From NCBI GenBank assembly GCA_049799955.1, contig JBARIW010000127.1, forward strand, positions 8,140-72,139: a stretch of 64,000 nt of DNA. Reading direction: 5' to 3'. The notes beneath the pieces were generated by a model. It was given only the letters and a program-made list of their open reading frames with translations, had not been told where the DNA came from and made no database searches. Source of the DNA: JBGTFE01 sp049799955 (GTDB taxonomy: Bacteria > Acidobacteriota > Blastocatellia > Pyrinomonadales > Pyrinomonadaceae). The position numbers were made by a program, and so were the translations under genes. Of the stretch, positions 17,850 to 25,959 are shown in pieces; the stretch's first letter is position 1, and each line of letters opens with the position of its first letter.

Positions 17850-20413
17850 TGGCTGAAAAGTTGGAAGGAACAATTAGCTTTAATAAAAAGGGACAAAGAT
17901 TTTTGGAATTTACAACGGCAAAAGGCGGGAAAATGAATCTTATTCCATCGCCCGATATTATTTCGCCCCAAATCAAAGAAAGTAAGGAAGAAACAATAAA
18001 GGTAAAAGTAGATACGGGTTCTGACGGTCGCCCAACCAAAATTTATGTTGAAGGCGAATCTTTTGCGCCGCAACCACAAATCGCTCGACCCAATCACGCG
18101 CCGAGAAATCCATCTCCGCAAAATCAACGGCAAAAATCAGTTCAAACGATGAAAGGTGATTTTCACAATCCGTATAATTTCGTTCCCGCAATTCCGCGAA
18201 ATCATATTCACGGAAAAACAAACGAATTGGGTGACCGCGAACCAAGTGGACACGACCGTTATGTTTCGGATAAATTTAGCGGAAAACTAACCGTCAAAAT
18301 GCGCGTTGAAACGCCGCTACTTTTGCCCGATACAGCGCGAATGACTTATACAAACGACAAAGACAGAAACGTTAAAGAACACAAAAGCTATCCTGTGCGC
18401 GTCGGTGCAGACGGGAACCCCTTCATCAATCCAACTGCCGTCAAAGGAATGCTGCGCTCCGCCTACGAAGCCGTTACAAATTCGAGGCTTTCGGTTTTTA
18501 CGAAACACAAAAGCCGATTAGCTTTTCGGGGGGAGGTAGGTGAAGGCTTATTTGCTGTTCCTGCAAGAATTGAAGGTGAAAAGGGAAATGAAGAAATCGT
18601 TCTTTACACAGGGAAATCTGTAATTGAAGAAACAGATGGTGGAACCAAAATTACAAGCTACAAAGAAAATGGACAGCCTATAAGACAAGCACAATTTGCT
18701 GCTTGGATAGAAACCTTTAAAACAAGAGCATTCAGGGTTGTTGGTAGAAAACAAGTATTCGCATATTCAGATTATGCCGTTGTTCCGAGAGATGATGAAA
18801 GCAACTTTCCAAAACATGGCAGAAAGGCTTGGGCTTGGATTGAATTTGATGATTCCAAAAAGGAAAGATTTACTTTTTATAGAGTAATAAAATTATCTTA
18901 TCGAGAAAATCAGCTTGGAGTTGCGCCTCACGAGTCTTGTGAAAAAGTTGAAGGTTTTATTTGCAACACGGGCAAAAATATGGCGAATAAACATGATGAA
19001 CGATTTTTCTTTAACTCAACGACCAGAATAAAACTGGAGAACAAACATACCGATTCATGGAATATCCTAATTAAAAATTATCGAAAGCAACATGAGAGTG
19101 ATTTTGACTCGCCACCAAAGGATGGCAAAGGAAGAGGTGAGTATTCACTTGAATGGTCAAGGCAAATTCAACGAACGACTAAGGAAGAAACATCAGAAAA
19201 GGCTGATATAATTGCCGAAGAGTTAAAAGATGGAACGCTTTGCTATGCTCGCGTAAAATGGAATGGTTCGGATTTTGAAGTTTTAGAGTTGTACCCGGTA
19301 ATGATTTCGCGTCGGTTGCATAAAAAATCGCCCGATTCTCTGCTTGATAAAAGTTTGAAGCCAGCCGCCGTCATCAATGACCTTTCGCCCGCCGATAGAA
19401 TTTTCGGTTGGGTTGGAGACGGCGTTAAGAAAAATGGTAATTATCGCGGGCAAATTCGTTTCGGCTCTGTTAATTGCATGACTGATAAAAACAAGGCGAT
19501 TCAGTATTTTGGCGATTTGCTTCCAATAAATATTCTCGGACAACCGAAACCACAGCAAGGACGATTTTATGTCGCTGAAACTCAAAACGGTGAAGCTCAA
19601 CCTTCTGATAAAAAAAGAAACAATGAAGATGCAGGTTATCAAGATGGGCGTGGGCTGCGTGGTCGCAAGGTTTATCCGCATCACGCGGATTTACCGAAAG
19701 ATTACTGGCAAAATCCGACGGATGCAAACTTGACAACATCAAATCAAAAGTTTTTCAAAGAATATCGCCGTCCGCAAAAAGACGGACAAGAACAGCGTGA
19801 CAGCCAAAATCGTTCAATTCAAGGTTGGGTAGAACCGCAGACAAAATTCGAATTTGACATTCACTTTACGAATCTTTCTGAAGTTGAACTCGGAGCATTG
19901 ATTTGGCTCTTGCAATTGCCCGAAAACCATTTTCATCGTTTCGGCGGCGGAAAACCTCTCGGTTTTGGAAGCGTTGGACTAGAGTTAGGAACGGCGGAAA
20001 TTACAAGCGGCGAAGATTTGAAAGGGTTTTACAGTTCACTTGATAATTCCCGAACACAATCTAAAACGCCGGAAGAATGTAAATTAAAATTTGAAAAAGC
20101 GGTCGAAGCAGCAAATTATCAAAACATTCTCAAAGCGTTCAAAATTGCCTGCAAAGGCTTTAACGATGAACTGCCGATACATTATCCGAGGGCAAGACGT
20201 TTTAAAATGGACAGAGATAGAACAAACAAAATTTGGATTGGTTCAAATAATGAAGAACTAATTTCCAAACCAACACGAATTCCGCCGCATTCTGAGGGTT
20301 TGGCTTACGAATGGTTTGTTGAAAATAACAAAAATGGGGAACAACATATTTTGCCGAATATAGATGAAGACGAAGGTTTTCCGATTTTCGACCACAAAAA
20401 AACAGGACGTTAA
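17849..20413 (+). CDS. Cas7-insertion (TIGR03986-like large RAMP)
   Basis: An 854-residue RAMP. Residues 1-75 form a beta-rich domain (GTISFNKKGQRFLEFTTAKG), then a Pro/Gln-rich linker and FHNPYNFVPAIPR (~108-120), a signature of the TIGR03986 group. The Cas7 core shows LTVKMRVETPLLLPDT (~146) and INPTAVKGMLRSAYEAV (~194), is interrupted by a long insertion (~230-560) and closes with RFGGGKPLGFGSVGLEL (~698). At the place where other Cas7 domains carry the catalytic Asp this one reads KSYPVRV, so it probably does not cut target RNA. Matches the Cas7-insertion subunit of III-Dv complexes. Confidence 0.82.
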   Translation: MAEKLEGTISFNKKGQRFLEFTTAKGGKMNLIPSPDIISPQIKESKEETIKVKVDTGSDGRPTKIYVEGESFAPQPQIARPNHAPRNPSPQNQRQKSVQTMKGDFHNPYNFVPAIPRNHIHGKTNELGDREPSGHDRYVSDKFSGKLTVKMRVETPLLLPDTARMTYTNDKDRNVKEHKSYPVRVGADGNPFINPTAVKGMLRSAYEAVTNSRLSVFTKHKSRLAFRGEVGEGLFAVPARIEGEKGNEEIVLYTGKSVIEETDGGTKITSYKENGQPIRQAQFAAWIETFKTRAFRVVGRKQVFAYSDYAVVPRDDESNFPKHGRKAWAWIEFDDSKKERFTFYRVIKLSYRENQLGVAPHESCEKVEGFICNTGKNMANKHDERFFFNSTTRIKLENKHTDSWNILIKNYRKQHESDFDSPPKDGKGRGEYSLEWSRQIQRTTKEETSEKADIIAEELKDGTLCYARVKWNGSDFEVLELYPVMISRRLHKKSPDSLLDKSLKPAAVINDLSPADRIFGWVGDGVKKNGNYRGQIRFGSVNCMTDKNKAIQYFGDLLPINILGQPKPQQGRFYVAETQNGEAQPSDKKRNNEDAGYQDGRGLRGRKVYPHHADLPKDYWQNPTDANLTTSNQKFFKEYRRPQKDGQEQRDSQNRSIQGWVEPQTKFEFDIHFTNLSEVELGALIWLLQLPENHFHRFGGGKPLGFGSVGLELGTAEITSGEDLKGFYSSLDNSRTQSKTPEECKLKFEKAVEAANYQNILKAFKIACKGFNDELPIHYPRARRFKMDRDRTNKIWIGSNNEELISKPTRIPPHSEGLAYEWFVENNKNGEQHILPNIDEDEGFPIFDHKKTGR

Positions 20414-20471
20414 AAGCTATGATATTGTGGCGCTGAATTCGAAGCCTTAAACTTTTGCGCTTTTGGAATCA

Positions 20472-21434
20472 ATGCTTAAACATTTTTACAAATTGCCGCT
20501 TGCCGAATATGAATTTCAGTTGGTGGCACGGGAGGATACGATTTGTTTTCCCATTTTGGGTTCGACATTGCGCGGGGCTTTTGGCGGGGCTTTGAAGGAT
20601 GTTTCATGTACGGCTGCGCACAGGAAATGCGAAATTTGTCTGCTTAACAGAGCGTGTCATTACACCGGGTTTTTTGAACCGCAGGCGCAGAAAAACGCGC
20701 CGCGTCCGTTTACTTTTCAGATTCCGATTCCGCCGCTTAATCCGAAGCTTTCGCTTGAAGATTCGCTCAAAATGCGGATTAACAAAGGTTCAAGCCTGCC
20801 TTTTGGGATGACGATTTTCGGCGCTGACGCCAACAAGCGCCTGCCGTATATCATTGCGGCGGTCAGCCGGATGGCGCGAAAAGGATTGGGAATGCCGCGT
20901 GCGTCGTTTTATCTGGAGGAGGTATCGGATGCAGGCAAAGCGATTTATACAGCAGAGAGCGAACGAATTTCGGATGACGGGCAGGCTCGAACGAATCTTG
21001 CCGAATTTTGCGAAAAGCGTCTGGCGAATTTGAAGGTTGGAGACAGTCTGAAGCTCAGATTTTTAATGCCGGTTTGGCTGCGCGAAGAGCAAAAGCTGGT
21101 GGAAAAGCCGCAGTTTTTTCATCTCGTAAAGTTTCTGTTCGGACGTTTGAAAAATATGTTCGGACATTTTGCGGACGGAGCTTTCGATTTTGACGAAAGC
21201 GGATTTCTCGACGAGAGCCGCAGAATTGAAATTAGCGGCGAAAATCTCTGGCGGCACGACTTCGAGTTTTATTCAAACAGGCGTGGGAAAAAGGAAAGGC
21301 AGACGGGCGTTTTGGGCGAGATGACGTTTGAAGGAAAAAATCTGAAGATGTTTCTGCCGCTGCTGGCGGCGGGAGAGGTTCTGCACGTCGGAAGCAAGAC
21401 GACGTTCGGACTCGGACAGTTTAAGATAGTGTGA
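20472..21434 (+). CDS. cas6: Cas6 pre-crRNA endoribonuclease
   Basis: About 320 residues from the ATG at 20472 (a TTG nine bases earlier is possible). N-terminal ferredoxin-like part with PILGSTLRGAFGGALK and a Cys cluster CEICLLNRAC; C-terminal Cas6 core with LPFGMTIFGADANKRLPYI and the family's terminal glycine loop HVGSKTTFGLGQFKI. It would cut the repeat RNA to give crRNAs with the 8-nt 5' tag. It lies 58 nt after the effector operon and has clearly higher GC codon use than the RAMP genes, so it may have been acquired separately. The CRISPR array follows about 475 nt downstream. Confidence 0.85.
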   Translation: MLKHFYKLPLAEYEFQLVAREDTICFPILGSTLRGAFGGALKDVSCTAAHRKCEICLLNRACHYTGFFEPQAQKNAPRPFTFQIPIPPLNPKLSLEDSLKMRINKGSSLPFGMTIFGADANKRLPYIIAAVSRMARKGLGMPRASFYLEEVSDAGKAIYTAESERISDDGQARTNLAEFCEKRLANLKVGDSLKLRFLMPVWLREEQKLVEKPQFFHLVKFLFGRLKNMFGHFADGAFDFDESGFLDESRRIEISGENLWRHDFEFYSNRRGKKERQTGVLGEMTFEGKNLKMFLPLLAAGEVLHVGSKTTFGLGQFKIV

Positions 21435-21909
21435 TATTTGACAGACGGGAACGCGGAAATTTTTGAGGTTGTAAATTTTACTTATTTTTGCTCGTAAAAA
21501 AATTAGCCAGATGACTACAAAATATTGTGGAGATAGAGGAAACTGCCATACAATATATTGCGATTTATGGTTCGCACTTGCCGAATCACGGATTTATCAA
21601 TCTTGCTAATCAACTGTATTTGTTGAAATGCTACGGTTTATGACGGCGGCGGCTCGGAAAGCGGAAGTTCAAAAGTTTTCCGCGAACCTGTTTAACAATT
21701 TTCGGTTTTGAGCGGAATTTGACGGTTAAATATCTGAGACAGAAAAGGTTAAGGCGAAAAATGAGGGCGAGAGGTTCGCACCCGTTGAATTTATTGGACT
21801 TAACGGAATATATATGGTAAAAATAGAGAATCGGGACAAAGAGTGTGTTAAACGCGTATTTTTTAGAGACGATAAAATACCTTATTTCAACAGGTTACAA
21901 AATGGGGCT
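21435..21909 (+). promoter_or_regulatory. Probable CRISPR leader region
   Basis: A 475-nt stretch with no convincing gene between cas6 and the first CRISPR repeat. The part nearest the array (about 21780-21909) is AT-rich, as leaders are. Two ggttcgcac strings (21569 and 21773) resemble the core of the repeat; the second lies exactly 148 nt, twice the 74-nt repeat-spacer period, before the same position of repeat 1, so it might be a relic of an older repeat. That is weak evidence. Confidence 0.4.
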
Positions 21910-22020
21910 GTCGGAATGAAGGTCGCACGTTAGAGTGCATTGAAACTTTACTCCAAATTTTCATGCTTTTGTCACGCCATAAAGTCGTAATAAGGGTCGC
22001 ACGTTAGAGTGCATTACATT
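21910..22020 (+). CRISPR. Mini CRISPR array: two 37-nt repeats, one 37-nt spacer
   Basis: Repeat 1 is 21910-21946 and ends in ATTGAAAC, the canonical 8-nt type III crRNA 5' tag. The spacer is 21947-21983. Repeat 2 (21984-22020) matches repeat 1 at most of the first 32 positions, including all of ggtcgcacgttagagtgc, but its last five bases are changed (acatt instead of gaaac), as expected of a degenerate terminal repeat. The inner GCAC/GTGC can form a small hairpin. The array lies downstream of cas6 on the same strand. Confidence 0.85.
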
Positions 22021-22050
22021 TTTGGCAAGTTTGCTGTAGATAATACAGAC

Positions 22051-22093
22051 TATAATTAGTTTTAGGCTTATCAATATGAGATTTGATAAGCCT
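22051..22093 (+). promoter_or_regulatory. -10 box and perfect 11-bp hairpin with the start codon in its loop
   Basis: A perfect TATAAT lies at 22051-22056. Seven bases later an 11-bp perfect stem begins (22064-22074 with 22083-22093), and the 8-nt loop holds the ATG (22076-22078) of the membrane-protein gene. A run of T follows the stem, so the same structure could act as an intrinsic terminator of the CRISPR array transcript. Promoter use and terminator use are both inferences. Confidence 0.5.
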
Positions 22094-22642
22094 TTTTCAT
22101 TTGGAGCGCTTGCGGAAGCGATTTTGACATTTGTTCGTAATCTGAAACTTCGCGTCGGTCGTATCATTCTTATCGGGCTGACGATGGTTTTGGCTTTGTT
22201 CGGTTTTCTCGCGTTTTTGCAGTTTGGTTTTATCTATTGGATTTATACGGTCGTCGAAAATTGGATAACCGTTCGGCTCGGCTTCGACTATTATCTTGCA
22301 GGACTTTTCGCCACCGTTTTTGTTTCAGTTTTTACAATTCTGACGCCGACTCTGGCTTGGTATATCCTTCTGGGGAAAAAACGCGCTTGGGGCATCGGCG
22401 TGATGATTGGCATTCAGGCATTGATGTGTCTTTCGGTCTATACGCTCGGCAGTCGCATCTGCTTCGACCGCCGGAGTGGTAAACCGCTCTGCTATTTTGC
22501 CGACACGCCGCAAGGTAGAGTCTGGAGCTACACGCCCGGCTTCGACCCGGAATCAGGCAAGGAATTTCAACTCTACACCCGCGAAATTAAGGAAATCGAA
22601 GAGCTGCGAAAGCAATTGCCGGTGAATAAAAAATCTCGCTGA
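22076..22642 (+). CDS. Small multi-pass membrane protein, island cargo
   Basis: A 188-residue protein with four likely membrane helices (IILIGLTMVLALFGFLAFLQF; LAGLFATVFVSVFTILTPTLA; AWGIGVMIGIQALMCLSVYT among them) and a soluble tail with ICFDRRSGKPLCYF and YTPGFDPESGKEFQLY, ending in a charged helix. I do not recognise a family. It follows the CRISPR array on the same strand inside the island, so a role as a membrane effector of the type III system is conceivable but unsupported; it has no CARF-like or nuclease motif. No Shine-Dalgarno is visible and the start codon sits in a hairpin loop. Confidence 0.65.
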   Translation: MRFDKPFSFGALAEAILTFVRNLKLRVGRIILIGLTMVLALFGFLAFLQFGFIYWIYTVVENWITVRLGFDYYLAGLFATVFVSVFTILTPTLAWYILLGKKRAWGIGVMIGIQALMCLSVYTLGSRICFDRRSGKPLCYFADTPQGRVWSYTPGFDPESGKEFQLYTREIKEIEELRKQLPVNKKSR

Positions 22643-22703
22643 AAATTCCGGCAAGTTTACTATTGCTTATTTGAACTTTAGGACGTGAGGAAAAAAGTAT
22701 AAT

Positions 22704-22979
22704 TTGAAACAATTGAGAATAAATTATTTGAGACTGAATATTTTCGCTGCCGGACTCGATAAGTTAGGCTTTGTTTTATATTCTTTACGCCATACTTGTG
22801 CGACCTTATTAATGGTAAGCGAAGAAAATCCAAAAATTGTTTCTGAGCGGCTTGGACATTCAAGCGGAAAGATGACTCTCGATACTTATAGCCATGTTTT
22901 GCCCGGAATGCAGGAAAGTGCATCTAATAAGCTTGAAGCAATGTTATATCGCAAGAGTGGAACGCCGCGCAAGATTTGA
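22704..22979 (+). pseudogene. Tyrosine integrase, C-terminal remnant
   Basis: About 91 residues with the second half of the tyrosine recombinase active site: YSLRHTCATLLM (Arg-His box), SERLGHSSGKMT (second His box) and LDTYSHVLPGM with the Tyr nucleophile. The N-terminal arm-binding and core-binding domains and the first catalytic Arg are missing, so it cannot work alone. It is placed as expected for the island integrase, next to the right att site. Its stop codon TGA lies within the tandem 11-mer repeat. Confidence 0.85.
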
Positions 22980-22999
22980 CACACCATTGACACACCAAA
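22974..22999 (+). repeat. Right-end copy of tandem 11-mer TTGACACACCA
   Basis: The same 26 bases as 10973-10998, here overlapping the integrase stop codon and 43 bp inside the right att repeat. Probable arm-type integrase site (inference). Confidence 0.7.
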
Positions 23000-23026
23000 A
23001 AAGAAAAGGGCATCCAAAAGATGCCC
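22997..23026 (-). terminator. Intrinsic terminator of tRNA-Thr
   Basis: On the minus strand a 7-bp GC-rich stem (23020-23026 with 23008-23014, 5-nt loop) is followed by a T-rich tract (complement of 22997-23007). It lies 17 nt beyond the tRNA 3' end and was brought in by the island. Confidence 0.75.
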
Positions 23027-23042
23027 TAAACTATTGATTTTA

Positions 23043-23118
<76 letters not shown>

Positions 23119-23157
23119 TAATCGCGCCCGTCTTTTTGATAACAGGCGCAAGCGAAA

Positions 23158-23186
23158 ATACTACAAAATCGACGCGCTTTCTGCAA
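23158..23186 (-). promoter_or_regulatory. Sigma70-like promoter of tRNA-Thr
   Basis: On the minus strand TTGCAG (23181-23186) and TAGTAT (23158-23163) are separated by 17 nt and lie about 40 nt upstream of the tRNA 5' end. Confidence 0.5.
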
Positions 23187-23372
23187 GTGGTCAGATTAAA
23201 TTTGAATTTCAGGTTTAACATAAAAATATATGTTGACGATTGTTTAATCAAAAGGTTACGATAAGTATATGTCCGCTCCGGCGGGCAGAATTCAGATATT
23301 CCTCTTTCTTTTAACTTCAAAAGAAAATATTTTCAAAACAATCAGGAAAACAGGAAAAAAGGAGAACAACGC

Positions 23373-24350
23373 GTGAGTTTTCATAATTTATACAAAAAAG
23401 GCTTTGGAGCGATTTTTTTAATTCTGCTCGGTTTTGCCGGAGTCGTTTCGGCGCAAAGCCAAACGTCGACGATGATTTTGAGTCAGGACAAAAGGAAAAT
23501 ACCGGTGGCGGCGGGAAATAATCTGTATTGCGCCGGGTATATTTCGCCGTCAAAGGTCGATACCAAACTTGAGATTGTCGGTGCGGAAAATGAGCAGGAA
23601 CAGTTTGTTTATTCGCAGAACAACTATATTTACATCAGCATCGGCGCAAGCAAAGGCGTTAAGGTCGGCGATATGTTCGCCGTTATTCGCCCGCGCGCGA
23701 GATTTAAGTCTGAATTTTCTAAAAAAGGAAATCTCGGAATTTTAGTGCAGGAAGTCGGCGCGGTCGAAGTTGTCAGCGTAAAAGCGGACGTTTCGGTTGC
23801 GCGCGTTGCTACGTCCTGCGACAACTTTTTGCTCGGCGATTTGCTTCAGCCGATTCCGCAGCGCACCAGTCCGACGTTTATGCAAAGACCGGCTCTGGAC
23901 CTTTTTGCCGATTATTCCGGCAAAATTACGGGCAGAATCGTTTTGGCGCGAGACGGACGGGAAGCGCTCGGAAGCGAACAAATCGTCTATATCGATTTGG
24001 GCGCGGAAGACAACGTCAAAGTCGGCGATTATTTCACGATATTTCGCCCGCTCGGCAAAGGCGGTTTGTTTATCTCGGATGAAGACGAAATCGCCGCCGC
24101 CCGCAACCGCGGCTTTCAAAGCTCGGAATTTAAAGGCGGAACATATTCCAACCAGTCCACGCGCAAATCGGGCGACGAAGCTGACGGACAAATCGTAGAC
24201 ATAGAAAAAGCCAAAGAAAATCGTCCGAACAATCTGCGAAAAGTCGTCGGCGAGCTGGTTATTCTCAACGTTAAAGAAAGAACCGCGACAGCCATCATCG
24301 TCCGCACGCGGCAGGAAATCCACACCGGCGATATGGTCGAGCTGCAATAA
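23373..24350 (+). CDS. Exported protein with two repeated beta-type domains
   Basis: A 325-residue protein from a GTG at 23373 (box aaaggagaacaacgc). Signal peptide IFLILLGFAGVVSAQ. The mature part contains the same module twice: YIYISIGASKGVKVGDMFAVIRP (about 75-97) and IVYIDLGAEDNVKVGDYFTIFRP (about 207-229), the latter ending with a related ILNVKERTATAIIVRTRQEI...GDMVEL block. Such modules occur in FlgT-like and LysM-linked periplasmic proteins. Role unknown. No operon partner: the tRNA is upstream and a repeat element follows at 24355. Confidence 0.7.
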   Translation: MSFHNLYKKGFGAIFLILLGFAGVVSAQSQTSTMILSQDKRKIPVAAGNNLYCAGYISPSKVDTKLEIVGAENEQEQFVYSQNNYIYISIGASKGVKVGDMFAVIRPRARFKSEFSKKGNLGILVQEVGAVEVVSVKADVSVARVATSCDNFLLGDLLQPIPQRTSPTFMQRPALDLFADYSGKITGRIVLARDGREALGSEQIVYIDLGAEDNVKVGDYFTIFRPLGKGGLFISDEDEIAAARNRGFQSSEFKGGTYSNQSTRKSGDEADGQIVDIEKAKENRPNNLRKVVGELVILNVKERTATAIIVRTRQEIHTGDMVELQ

Positions 24351-24354
24351 GATA

Positions 24355-24463
24355 AATTACGAATTACGAATTGCGAATTACGAATGAAGGAAAGGCTTCT
24401 TCAAATCGGTCTTTCGAGAAAACTTTCTTCTGATTCGTCTTTCGTAATTCGTAATTCGTAATT
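24355..24463. repeat. Word-built palindrome, word aattacg
   Basis: Left arm 24355-24385 is a tandem of (g)aattacg; right arm 24433-24463 is its reverse complement. The right arm is nearly identical to that at 28524-28554, so this is a dispersed element. It fills the whole gap between two genes and ends 7 nt before the next ATG, which has no Shine-Dalgarno. Confidence 0.8.
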
Positions 24464-24470
24464 GAAGATT

Positions 24471-25871
24471 ATGAATACAGTCAGATGCCCTGAATGCAAC
24501 ATGGTGAACTGGGCGACGGCGCTAAACTGTAAGCGTTGCGCCTGTTTTTTTCAAACGGCTGAAACGTCCGTAGCTGTCGAAACGTTCGCGGCTGCCGACG
24601 CAACATTCATCGAAGCCGCGCCGGTTCAAAATACATTTGTCGAGCAGTTGCCGGTCGAAACGCATTACCCGCCTAATTTTGACAAGCCCGCTTTCGGCAG
24701 TCCTCCGCCGAACCGGGCGAATAATCAGGAGTCGCATCAGGATTACGGGCAGAATCAACAGTATAACCAGAACTTCAACCAAAACCAGCCGCCGCATCAA
24801 AGCTACGGTCAAAATTACCAGTACAATCAGGATTACGGGCAGAATTATTACCAGCAGCCGAGCTTCCGGCAAAATTTCGCAGTGCCGTCTAATCCGAAAA
24901 TAGGTTTAGCCGTTACCTCGATGATTTTGGGTATTATGGGAATCGTTACGGCGATGTTTCTGGTCGGAATTTTGCTTGCGCCAATCGGTTTGATTTTCGG
25001 AATCATCGCGCTGGTCAAGATAAAAAATAAGCCGAATCAATACGGCGGAAAAGGCTTTGCCATCGCCGGCGTGGTAACGAGCGCGATGATAACGCTTTTT
25101 ATCCCGATTGTTCTGGCGATTGCGATTCCGAATCTGATGGCGGCGCGAAACGCGGCGAATGAAGCAAGCGCGGTTTCCGTCATTAATAGTTTAGCCACTG
25201 CCGAAGCCGATTACAGGCGCGGCGCGGGCAAGGGCAGCTGCGCGGATTTGAAAACTTTAGCCGCCGCTAACGTGGTCGATTCGGGTTTGATGAAAGGCGA
25301 TAAAAACGGTTATCGCTTTAATATAGTCAATTATCCGCTCGGCGGCTGTGAGATTACCGCGACGCCCTCTTCGACTTCTTCGGGAGCGCGCTCGTTTTAT
25401 TATTCGACGGACGACAACCAGATTCGCGCCGCCAGAAAGAACGGCAAACCGGCTGAAAAGTCGGACAATCTGCTCAAGGACGACTATAAAGAGGAAGAAG
25501 CCGAGAAGAAATCGCAATCAGAATCGCAGTTTGCGATACCGAATGAATCTATCGCGCTGTCTAACCTGAAAAGCATCGACGGCGCGCAATCTACATATAT
25601 TGCGACCGCGGGGCAGGGCGAATGCTGCGGCGATTTTAAGACGCTGGCGGAAATGCAGCTTATCAAGCCCGGTTTAGCCGACGGCGAAGACGTGGGTTAT
25701 CGCTTTAAGATTACAAAGCTTCTCAAAGGCAATTACGAAGTTACCGCGACGCCGATTTCAGCTTCATCAGGCAGCCGCTCATTTTTCAAAAGCCCGCTCG
25801 AAGGTCTGCGCGGCGCGGCAAAAAACGGTCTGCCCGCCGACAAGAACGACCCGCCGGTTGATTATTATTAG
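24471..25871 (+). CDS. Zinc-ribbon membrane protein with duplicated pilin-like domain
   Basis: About 466 residues. An N-terminal zinc ribbon (CPECNMVNWATALNCKRC) is followed by a Pro/Gln/Asn-rich linker with repeated QNYQYNQDYGQN-type units (~80-140), two membrane helices (LAVTSMILGIMGIVTAMFLV and MITLFIPIVLAIAIPNLMA) and two copies of a pilin-like module: AIPNLMAARNAANEASAVSV...ADYRRGAGKGSCADLKTL and a second, AIPNESIALSNLKSIDGAQS...GECCGDFKTL. Each copy has paired Cys and an ATPSS/ATPIS..S.RSF end. The type IV pilin/pseudopilin-like body joined to a cytoplasmic zinc ribbon is unusual. Function not known. Confidence 0.72.
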   Translation: MNTVRCPECNMVNWATALNCKRCACFFQTAETSVAVETFAAADATFIEAAPVQNTFVEQLPVETHYPPNFDKPAFGSPPPNRANNQESHQDYGQNQQYNQNFNQNQPPHQSYGQNYQYNQDYGQNYYQQPSFRQNFAVPSNPKIGLAVTSMILGIMGIVTAMFLVGILLAPIGLIFGIIALVKIKNKPNQYGGKGFAIAGVVTSAMITLFIPIVLAIAIPNLMAARNAANEASAVSVINSLATAEADYRRGAGKGSCADLKTLAAANVVDSGLMKGDKNGYRFNIVNYPLGGCEITATPSSTSSGARSFYYSTDDNQIRAARKNGKPAEKSDNLLKDDYKEEEAEKKSQSESQFAIPNESIALSNLKSIDGAQSTYIATAGQGECCGDFKTLAEMQLIKPGLADGEDVGYRFKITKLLKGNYEVTATPISASSGSRSFFKSPLEGLRGAAKNGLPADKNDPPVDYY

Positions 25872-25959
25872 GAAGATGTCAGATGCTAGATACTAGATGC
25901 CAGTTAGGAAGAAAATCTCTTTCTTAACTGACATCTAGTATCTAGCATCTGACATCTTC
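25872..25959. repeat. Word-built palindrome that supplies the pgsA stop codon
   Basis: Arms 25872-25906 and 25925-25959 are near-perfect 35-nt reverse complements made of the word agatgctagatact. It starts one base after the stop of the upstream gene, and its right arm encodes the last residues MSDARY and the stop of pgsA on the other strand. It could serve as a bidirectional terminator. Confidence 0.8.

Noticed and set aside
11465..20413. Assignment of the cas locus to type III-A or III-B
   Set aside because: No separate csm2/csm4/csm5 or cmr1/3/5/6 genes; csx19 and the fused RAMPs point to III-D2.
21569..21800. Further CRISPR repeats upstream of repeat 1
   Set aside because: Two ggttcgcac strings resemble the repeat core, one at exactly two periods, but the rest does not match, so they were not counted as repeats.
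21947..21983. Self-targeting spacer
   Set aside because: By eye I see no matching protospacer elsewhere in the window; a genome-wide search would be needed.
22064..22104. Hairpin as a simple terminator only
   Set aside because: The stem also contains the start codon of the next gene and follows a TATAAT, so it was kept as a mixed regulatory site rather than a plain terminator.
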